Program-made: the position numbers and the translations under genes
In this document: positions 1 to 6,392 of the stretch, one piece after another
How the letters are laid out: each line of letters opens with the position of its first letter
Position numbering within the stretch: the first letter of the stretch is position 1
Assembly: GCA_004553405.1 (NCBI GenBank)
Contig: SFLO01000017.1
Span: forward strand, 1 to 10,499
Length of the DNA stretch: 10,499 bases
DNA from: Coriobacteriaceae bacterium
GTDB taxonomy: Bacteria > Actinomycetota > Coriobacteriia > Coriobacteriales > QAMH01
Direction of reading: 5' to 3'
Notes under the pieces: model-generated
Told to the model about the DNA's origin: nothing
The model's database searches: none
Seen by the model: only the letters and a program-made list of their open reading frames with translations

Positions 1-2255
1 TCGGCCATGAGCTTGGCGAACTCCTCCTGGGTGCGGCCGGCCTGGATGCTGTTGCCGATCCTGCGGGCCTCCTCGATGAGGGACTCGTCGCGCTCATGGT
101 CTGCCACCACGGTCTCGCAGATGAGCAGGCCGCCCGGCTTGAGCACGCGGGCGAACTCGCGCAGGGCCGCGGCCGGGTTGTAGGCCAGGTTGATCACGTT
201 GTTGATATAGACCACGTCGAGCGAGTTGTTGCCGATGCCTGCCTCCAGGAGGTTTTCCGGGTAGGCGACGTGGAAGGCCATGTTGCTCTTGGGCAGGCCG
301 CTGCGGCGGGCGGCGTCGTGCTCGAAGGCCTTGGCGTCGTCGATGTAGGCCTGCGAGCTGTCAACGCCGATGGCCTTGCCAGAGGCGCCCACGCGCGCGC
401 TCAGCTTGTAGACGCCCTTGCCGCGGCGGCATTGCACATCGAGCACCTTCTTGTCCTTGAGGCTCACGTTGTCGAGCGTCATGCGGCACAGGCTGTCAAA
501 GCCCCACTCGAACTCGCGGCCGTTGTAGTAGGCGGCAAGCTCCGCCGCGCCGTAGACCGGGCCCACCTTGGCGGGCGTGGGCTCTGCCGGCGCATCGGCC
601 ACGGCGCCCGCGCTGCCCAGCAGGTCGTTCATGCCCTGCGGCTGAGCGACCTCGCCGCCGTAGGCGTTGCCACCGCTTGCGCGCAGGCCGGCCGTGAAGC
701 CGTCCGTGACGGAGTGCGTGGCGGCATATGCGCCCGTGGATTCCTCAAAGCCCTCCAGCTGCCCGATGCGCTCCTCGAGCTTGCTGCGCGACGCATCGAC
801 TTGCAGCTGGTCGTTGTACTGGTAGAAGGCCTCGTTGCCGTAGTGCGAGATGAACTGCGTTGTGGTCTGGCGCGTGGTGATCTCGGCCAGGAAGATGAGC
901 ATCTCGCGGCTGTCGAAGACGTCGGCCACAAACTGGAAGGCGTTGCTCATCTTGGCGTCTGCGTCCTCGACCAGCGGGGCGATCTTGTCCACGTCCTCCT
1001 TGTAGAGGCGCTTGAGCAGCTCGAAGGCGTCTGGGCCGGCGGTTGCGCGCTCGAGCGTGCACGCGCCGATGAGGCTGCGGACCTTGGCGATCACCAGGCG
1101 CTGATGACGGATGCCCGCGGCAGACATGGTGTTGGCCTCGACCACGCGCGCGAGGTCGGCCTCGCGCTCGGCTAGGCGCGGGATGAGCGTGTCCTCGAGC
1201 CCTGCGCCCTCGCCCAGCTCAACCTTGAACTCGCGCAGCAGGTCGCGCACCTCGACCACGACGCCCTCGAGGTCCATGGCCTTGGAGCACTCCCCTGCCA
1301 AGGCATCGAGCAGCAGCCCCATGAGGGCCACGCGCTCGTCGAACTCCGCCCTGCGCGCGCGGGTGTAGACCTCGTCGTCCGGGTTGCCGTCCAGGATGCG
1401 ACCCACCTGGTAGTCAGAGCGGTACTTCTGGAAGAGCGCGTAGTAGACGGAGAACTGGTCGGCGATGTCGTCGTCACGCAGGTACTGGGCGATCAGGTCG
1501 CGGTCGACCGCCTTGCCCATCTGCTCGTAGAGAGCGATGATCTGGGCCAGATCCTCCCAGCCGCGCGCCGTGACGAAGGACTTTCCCCCGCCCGGGCGGC
1601 TCTCGACCTTGTAGAAGCAGTCGCGCTTGGCGTCGAGGAACGTGGTCACGGCCGGGTGCACGCCCTTGGCAGAGGCATAGGCCTTCCACACGGCGAAGTC
1701 CGGCTCGACGTCGATCTGGCGCATGCGGTCGAGGGTGACGATGTCGAACTCATGCACGCTGCGGTTGTATTCGGGCGGGTTGCCCGCGCAGACGATGATC
1801 CAGTCGTCGGGCACCTTGTGCTTGCCAAAGGTCTTGTACTGGAGGAACTGCAGCATGGAGGGGTAAAGCGTCTCAGAAACGCAGTTGATCTCGTCGAGGA
1901 AGAGTATGCCCTCGCGCATGCCGCTGGCCTTGATGTAGTCGTACACGGCAGAGACGATCTCGCTCATCGTGTACTCGGTCGCCTCGTAGCTGCGCCCCTC
2001 GAACTCGCGCTGCTCGATGCGGGGCAGGCCCAGCGCGCTTTGGCGGGTGTGGTGCGTCATGGAGTACGACACGATGCCGATGCCCAGCTCCTGGGCCACC
2101 TGCTCCATAATGGCCGTCTTGCCGATGCCCGGCGCGCCCACCATGAAGACGGGGCGCTGGTGGACGGGCTCGATGACGTACATGCCGGCGTCGTCCTTCT
2201 TGAGGTACGCTTCGACGGTGTCTTTGATCTGCCTCTTTGCTGCCGCGATGTTCAT
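1..2255 (-). CDS. MoxR-family AAA+ ATPase fused to a C-terminal SAM-dependent methyltransferase (3' end outside window)
   Basis: Reading codon by codon from the ATG at 2255 gives 751 uninterrupted residues and no stop before the window edge. The N-terminal part is a MoxR AAA+ module: Walker A GAPGIGKT at 40-47, the MoxR-type SALGLP stretch at 73-78, Walker B ILFLDEIN at 117-124, sensor 1 Asn in CAGNPP (N159), arginines in LDRMR (175-179) and a sensor-2-like TARGW near 229-233. A helical lid and middle region follows, then a Gly/Ala/Pro-rich linker (about 505-562). From about 563 the chain becomes a class I methyltransferase resembling ArsM/UbiE-type domains: strand-1 VLDVQCRRGKG (604-614), post-I GVDSS (630-634), DVVYINNVINL (680-690) and LKPGG (705-709). 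A Shine-Dalgarno AAGGGGAGG at 2274-2266 overlaps the stop of the vWA gene, which is the usual MoxR partner. The ATPase is probably a cytosolic protein-remodelling chaperone. The methyltransferase substrate is unknown, and SAM-loop glycines are substituted. Confidence 0.9.
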   Translation of the reverse strand, partial: MNIAAAKRQIKDTVEAYLKKDDAGMYVIEPVHQRPVFMVGAPGIGKTAIMEQVAQELGIGIVSYSMTHHTRQSALGLPRIEQREFEGRSYEATEYTMSEIVSAVYDYIKASGMREGILFLDEINCVSETLYPSMLQFLQYKTFGKHKVPDDWIIVCAGNPPEYNRSVHEFDIVTLDRMRQIDVEPDFAVWKAYASAKGVHPAVTTFLDAKRDCFYKVESRPGGGKSFVTARGWEDLAQIIALYEQMGKAVDRDLIAQYLRDDDIADQFSVYYALFQKYRSDYQVGRILDGNPDDEVYTRARRAEFDERVALMGLLLDALAGECSKAMDLEGVVVEVRDLLREFKVELGEGAGLEDTLIPRLAEREADLARVVEANTMSAAGIRHQRLVIAKVRSLIGACTLERATAGPDAFELLKRLYKEDVDKIAPLVEDADAKMSNAFQFVADVFDSREMLIFLAEITTRQTTTQFISHYGNEAFYQYNDQLQVDASRSKLEERIGQLEGFEESTGAYAATHSVTDGFTAGLRASGGNAYGGEVAQPQGMNDLLGSAGAVADAPAEPTPAKVGPVYGAAELAAYYNGREFEWGFDSLCRMTLDNVSLKDKKVLDVQCRRGKGVYKLSARVGASGKAIGVDSSQAYIDDAKAFEHDAARRSGLPKSNMAFHVAYPENLLEAGIGNNSLDVVYINNVINLAYNPAAALREFARVLKPGGLLICETVVADHERDESLIEEARRIGNSIQAGRTQEEFAKLMA

Positions 2256-2273
2256 ACGCTGCAAACCTCCCCT

Positions 2274-3950
2274 TTACTCCTCGTCACAACCCAAGCGGGT
2301 GATGCTCTCTTCGTCGATTACCACCTTGATCGCCCAGGGCGGCACCGGTGGCAGGATGCTGCTGCCGTCGTCCATGAAGACGAAGGCGGCGTCGTAGTCG
2401 GGCGCTTTCTCCGGGAAGGCGCCCAGGCCGTCTGTGAAGTAGATGAGGCCCTTGAGGTCGCGCAGCGACCCGTTCTCGCGCAGGCCCTGCACATAGGCGA
2501 AGGCGGGGCGGAAGTCCGTGCCGCCAAAGCCGCGGATGTGGAAGTTCTCCATCAAGGCGTCGACCTCGTCGAGGCGCGAGATGTGCTGGGCCGCCTGCAC
2601 CCTCGAATCGCACTGCACGATCCACACGTTCACGTGCTCGGTGAAGCTGTCGAACTCCTTGAGGATGGCGAAGGTGTGCTCCAAAAAGCGCCTCACCAGC
2701 GGCCCGCTCACGCTTTCAGAGGTGTCGATCACGATGGCGAGGTCGCGCATCTTGTGCTCTTCTTTGTACTCCAGCGGCTCGATGAAGGGCATGTTGCCGT
2801 ACATGTCCATGCCGAAGGTGTAGTAGATGTAGTCGAACTCGTCTTGGTTGACCTTCATGAGCTCGTTGCTTTGCATGAACTGCCTCAGGAGGGTGGCGTA
2901 GTCGTACTTCTTGCGGTTGGCGATGCGCAGCGACGCGATGAGGCTGCCGGCCTCGTCACCCCACTCCTGCGAGAAGGTCTGGATGTCCATCTCGATCTGC
3001 TTGGCCAGCTCCTCCCAGTCCCTGCGGGTCTCCTCTTCCTTCTCCCGCTGCTCCTGGGTCTTCTCCTCGGGCTCATCTGGCTGCTCGTCGGCGTGGCCCT
3101 GGGCGTCGTCGCCTTGGGACTGCGCCTCCTCGGTGCCCTCGTCGGCGGCGTCTTGGGAGTCGTCGCCCTCGAGCGCCTCGTCGTCTTGGGGCTTCTGGGC
3201 GTTGAGCGTGCGCTCCATCTGCTCCTTGAGCTCGTCGGAAAGCTCCTCCATGATGTCGCTGCCCGCATCCAGGCCGTCGCTGTCCTCCTGGCCCAACTCC
3301 ATGGTCTCTCCCGGCTGAGGCTCGCCCTCGCCGTCTGCCTTGGCGCTCGAGCCCGGCCAGCTCTCGTGGTTGTCGCGCTCGAACAACGCGTGCAGCTCGT
3401 TGATCTTGGAGCGGTCGTAGCCGCGGTAGGCCGCGCCCTCCGGCATCATCAGCGCCTGGCGGAAGAAGAGGTAGAGCTTGCCCGGCACCAGGCTGCCCAC
3501 CTCCTTGATGAGCTCGTCGAGCAGCTCGCGGCGGTGCTTGTCGTCCTCGCAGGCAAAGCGGTCGCCGCACATGTCCATGACGGCAGACTCGCACACCAGG
3601 TCGCAGGCCAGCCACCAGGCCTCCTTGTGCGGATGGTCCTCGTCAAAGGGGTGCCTGAAGATGCAGTGCATGGTGAGGTGCAGGTAGTCGCGCACCGCCT
3701 CTGCAAAGCTCGCCTGGAAGCGCGCCACCACGCGCGGCGGGTCCAAGTAGACCTTCTCGCCGTCTGTGGCCGTAGGGTAGCGCATGCCGACGCGCAGGGG
3801 CTCGAGCTCCATCCTCCACAGCGCCAGGTCGAGAAAGCGAAACTTCAGCATCAGCTGGGTGCGGCACTCTTCGATGACGTCGGCGGCGAGCCTGTCCTCC
3901 AGCTTGCGGCGCTGGGTCTTGCGGTCTTCCACCTGCTGCGGGCTGGGCAT
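2274..3950 (-). CDS. vWA domain protein with zincin-like N-terminal region (COG3864/DUF2201 type), partner of the MoxR ATPase
   Basis: The predicted cytosolic protein has 558 residues counted from the ATG at 3950. The N-terminal region (about 1-195) matches the putative metallopeptidase region of this family: HLTMH at 91-95, another His at 100, then WWLACD near 112-117. The Glu of a classical HExxH is replaced by Leu, so peptidase activity is doubtful. Residues about 200-310 form a Glu/Asp/Gln-rich, low-complexity, probably disordered or coiled linker. The C-terminal vWA-like domain (about 400-558) has a full MIDAS set: DTSES at 409-413, Thr478 in the GGTDF motif and Asp507 in YFTDG. vWA proteins encoded next to MoxR ATPases usually act as their substrate-binding or activating partner, and the MoxR gene starts 18 bp downstream of this stop. 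I chose ATG 3950 because the in-frame GTG at 3959 lies inside the Shine-Dalgarno sequence. Family call is confident; biological role is not known. Confidence 0.92.
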   Translation of the reverse strand: MPSPQQVEDRKTQRRKLEDRLAADVIEECRTQLMLKFRFLDLALWRMELEPLRVGMRYPTATDGEKVYLDPPRVVARFQASFAEAVRDYLHLTMHCIFRHPFDEDHPHKEAWWLACDLVCESAVMDMCGDRFACEDDKHRRELLDELIKEVGSLVPGKLYLFFRQALMMPEGAAYRGYDRSKINELHALFERDNHESWPGSSAKADGEGEPQPGETMELGQEDSDGLDAGSDIMEELSDELKEQMERTLNAQKPQDDEALEGDDSQDAADEGTEEAQSQGDDAQGHADEQPDEPEEKTQEQREKEEETRRDWEELAKQIEMDIQTFSQEWGDEAGSLIASLRIANRKKYDYATLLRQFMQSNELMKVNQDEFDYIYYTFGMDMYGNMPFIEPLEYKEEHKMRDLAIVIDTSESVSGPLVRRFLEHTFAILKEFDSFTEHVNVWIVQCDSRVQAAQHISRLDEVDALMENFHIRGFGGTDFRPAFAYVQGLRENGSLRDLKGLIYFTDGLGAFPEKAPDYDAAFVFMDDGSSILPPVPPWAIKVVIDEESITRLGCDEE

Positions 3951-3958
3951 GTCTCCCA

Positions 3959-3967
3959 CCTCCTCCT
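3959..3967 (-). promoter_or_regulatory. Shine-Dalgarno sequence that fixes the vWA gene start
   Basis: The minus strand reads AGGAGGAGG here, with an 8-nt spacer to the ATG at 3950. The alternative in-frame GTG (3959-3957) takes its first base from this motif and would have no spacer, so it is unlikely to be used. The motif also overlaps the TAG stop of the upstream LRR gene (3968-3966), which fits translational coupling. Confidence 0.8.
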
Positions 3968-6371
3968 AGATGTCGAAGTCCATGGACACCCTGCCAAAGC
4001 GGCGGCGCTTGACCTCCAGGAGGTAGCCCGTCATGGCGGCGTCCTTCACCGTGCCGATGCGGTCGATGCAGGCCGTGAGGTTCTCGCAGGTGATATACCC
4101 CATGTCGATCAGACGGTCGATCGAGCGGCGGTCGTCTGCGCGGGCCAGGGCCTCGCATACGTCGAGGATGTTGTTGTGCAGGTAGCTCACCAGGGTGCTG
4201 CGCAGGCTGTCCGTCATGTAGACCGGGTCCTCCAGGCGGCGCAGCATGCGGGCCACCTGCTCGTGGAGCTTGAGACCGCCGTTGTCCTTGCCAAAGCCGG
4301 CGCTGTTGCACACCACGGTGTCGTAGTACTTGTAGAGCATGGGCACGTCCACGCTCGTCATCATACACAGGCCCATGGCCAGCTGCTTGAGCGAGCGCGG
4401 GGTGTCGGGAAAATCCAGCTCGAAGAACTCGTGGCCCTCAACGGGCTGCGCGTTGTCGATGTGGATGTGGCGCACATAGCTTTCGATGGCCAGGCCGCGC
4501 ACGCCTATCTCGCGGATGCAGCTCCACAGGCTCAGCGAGCGCACCTCGTTGTTGCCCTGCAGGGCATAGGGTGCGATGCTTGCGACCTCGCGCGGGATCA
4601 CCACGTGCTCCTCAGAGCAGTCCGTGAGCAGCACGCGCAGGCTGCCGTCTGCGCGGCGCTCGCACAGCAGGCTGCTCGTCATCATGAAGCGCCCGCGCTG
4701 GGGCTCGGCGATCTCGACGCTGCGCACACTGGGCCTGCCCTGGCCGTGGTGGGCGTAGTAGGTGATGAAGGCGCTCTCGCCCAGCTCCTGCAGCGAGGCG
4801 GGCAGGTAGACGAGCTCAAGGGAGCTGTCGAAGAAGGCCTCCTCCCCTATCACGCGCACGCTGTCCGGGATGGTGCAGCGTCGCAGCTCGCGGCAGGCAC
4901 GGAAGGCCCCCTGGCGAATCTCCTCGAGCCCCTGCGGCAGCAGCGCCTCGCGCAGGGCGGGGTGGCGCAGGCAGGCCTCTGCGTCGATGAAGCGGGTGCC
5001 CTCCTTCACCTCGAGCCGCTCGATGTCGGCATCGAGCAGGCGCAGCAGGTGAAGGCCGTCGTCCTCCTTGCGGTAGAGGGCTCCAAAGCGGTCGATGTCC
5101 AGGTACTCGCCCTCGGCAGCCATCCTCAGGCCGGCATCCTCGCCCGAACACACCAGCCCCGTGCCATCTACCAAGGCCGTGCCCAAGTGGTAGACCGTGC
5201 TGGGGATGAGCAGCTCTTTGAGCGCGGTGTGCGAAAACGCGGCGTCCTGAATGATGCGCAGGCCCTCGTTGAGCCTCGCATGCTCCAGCTTGCTGCAGCG
5301 GAAGAAGGCCTTCTCGCCGATGTGCACCAGGGAGGCCGGCGCGTTGAACTCGCTGATGCCGGTGTTGTAGAAGGCGAAGTCGCCGATGCTTTCCACGCTG
5401 CGGGGTAGCTTGACCTGCGCCAGCTGCGCAAATGCGCTCATGCAGCGCTTTGCCAGGGCCCGGCAGCTCGCGCGCAGCTCGTAGCGCTCCACCGGCACCG
5501 CCAAGGCGATGAGCCAGCTGCCGTCCTTGCTGTAGACGGCGCGGCCGTCACTTGCCAGGTAAGGATTGTCGTCGACAACCTCCACCAGCTCGAGTTTGCT
5601 GCGCCCAAAGACGCCCGGCTCCAGCTCGCGCGTGCCCTCGCCGATCACCAGGCGCTTGAGCTGCGAGTTGTCGAAGATGTCTGGCTTGAGCAGCTCCAGC
5701 AGGCCCGGAAGCACCAGCTCCTCTACCTTGCCGCAGTGGCGAAACCACGAGCTCTCGAAGCTCGCGGTCATGCGCGGCAACACCAGGCGGCGCAGGCGCG
5801 GGCAGCTGCGGAAGGCGCAGCCACCGATGCTTTGGATGCTGTCTGCGCAGATGATCTCTTCTGCCTGCGCCAGGTTCGCCATACCGTCTGGGGCGATGGC
5901 CACAACGGGGAGGCCCTCGATGGTGTCTGGCACGACCACGCGCGCTTCTGTGCTCTCGCAGCGCTCGATGCGCACCTCGGCGCCGTCGAGCAGCACGTAG
6001 GTCCAGCTTGTCTGCCCGTCAGCCAGGGTGCGCGGCTCGCTCGCGCGCGCGCCTTCGAGCTCTGCCGCGTGGCGCTTTGCGGCATAGTACTCGCTTTGGT
6101 GGCGGTCAGAGCGCTCCCTTAACGAAACCCGCTGCCCGGCATCCTCGTCCTGCACGCCTTCGCTGGGCATCAAGGTGGGCGAAAAGCCCCCAAAGGTCAC
6201 CTGGAGGTCTTTGAGGCTGCCCTGCTTAGAGCCGTGAAACGACGGCCTGAAGTCGCGGAAGCGCTCCATATAGGTCTTGAAGTCGAACTCGCCCTCGCGC
6301 TCGGGGTCACCAGACACCTTGGGCGCTCCCCACATGCAGTCGAACTCGGGCAGCTCTGTGACAAACGACAT
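3966..6371 (-). CDS. Cytosolic BspA-like leucine-rich-repeat (LRR_5) protein, 801 aa
   Basis: Residues about 123-640 are LRR_5/BspA-type repeats, recognisable by recurring units such as SVESIGDFAFYN, SLVHIGEKAFFRC and SVRVIGEEAFFD. Turn-like islands interrupt them near 278-298, 430-450 and 567-590 (for example VYSKDGSWLIAL). The N-terminus (1-120) is charged and not repetitive, and it has no counterpart of similar length in the neighbouring paralogue. The C-terminal 120 residues form a predicted helical, ankyrin-like tail ending KDAAMTGYLLEVKRRRFG, shared with the paralogue. There is no signal peptide, membrane segment, LPxTG or other sorting signal, unlike the surface BspA proteins, so it probably works in the cytosol as a binding or adaptor protein. 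It starts 21 bp after the upstream LRR stop with a GGGGAGG Shine-Dalgarno (6383-6377, 5-nt spacer). The ligand cannot be read from the sequence. Confidence 0.92.
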   Translation of the reverse strand: MSFVTELPEFDCMWGAPKVSGDPEREGEFDFKTYMERFRDFRPSFHGSKQGSLKDLQVTFGGFSPTLMPSEGVQDEDAGQRVSLRERSDRHQSEYYAAKRHAAELEGARASEPRTLADGQTSWTYVLLDGAEVRIERCESTEARVVVPDTIEGLPVVAIAPDGMANLAQAEEIICADSIQSIGGCAFRSCPRLRRLVLPRMTASFESSWFRHCGKVEELVLPGLLELLKPDIFDNSQLKRLVIGEGTRELEPGVFGRSKLELVEVVDDNPYLASDGRAVYSKDGSWLIALAVPVERYELRASCRALAKRCMSAFAQLAQVKLPRSVESIGDFAFYNTGISEFNAPASLVHIGEKAFFRCSKLEHARLNEGLRIIQDAAFSHTALKELLIPSTVYHLGTALVDGTGLVCSGEDAGLRMAAEGEYLDIDRFGALYRKEDDGLHLLRLLDADIERLEVKEGTRFIDAEACLRHPALREALLPQGLEEIRQGAFRACRELRRCTIPDSVRVIGEEAFFDSSLELVYLPASLQELGESAFITYYAHHGQGRPSVRSVEIAEPQRGRFMMTSSLLCERRADGSLRVLLTDCSEEHVVIPREVASIAPYALQGNNEVRSLSLWSCIREIGVRGLAIESYVRHIHIDNAQPVEGHEFFELDFPDTPRSLKQLAMGLCMMTSVDVPMLYKYYDTVVCNSAGFGKDNGGLKLHEQVARMLRRLEDPVYMTDSLRSTLVSYLHNNILDVCEALARADDRRSIDRLIDMGYITCENLTACIDRIGTVKDAAMTGYLLEVKRRRFGRVSMDFDI

Positions 6372-6392
6372 GGGGACCTCCCCTTCTCGTCC

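Noticed and set aside
1..569. Assignment of the methyltransferase domain as arsenite methyltransferase ArsM
   Set aside because: The spacing of the core motifs resembles ArsM, but I see no conserved arsenic-binding cysteine set, the SAM loop is substituted, and the fusion to MoxR and the operon context give no link to arsenic resistance.
540..900. Possibility that MoxR and methyltransferase are two genes or joined by a frameshift
   Set aside because: Codon-by-codon reading shows one frame with no stop, and I saw no start with a convincing Shine-Dalgarno sequence at the junction. The segment between is a plausible Gly/Ala/Pro linker.
96..1175. A 359-codon plus-strand open frame
   Set aside because: It is antisense in register to the MoxR-methyltransferase gene. 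It ends at 1173-1175 only because the real gene uses a rare Leu CTA codon there. The real minus-strand frame carries clear Walker and methyltransferase motifs.
2255..2274. Calling the pair RavA-ViaA
   Set aside because: The vWA protein has the COG3864/DUF2201 layout with an N-terminal zincin-like region and acidic linker, not the ViaA layout, and the MoxR C-terminus is a methyltransferase rather than a LARA domain.
1656..5408. A 1250-codon open frame on the plus strand
   Set aside because: It lies codon-in-register antisense to the MoxR, vWA and 801-aa LRR genes, which all share one frame. In that register a stop appears only where the real genes use TTA, CTA or TCA, which are very rare here. 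The product is low-complexity (Val/Leu/His/Ala-rich) with no recognisable domain.
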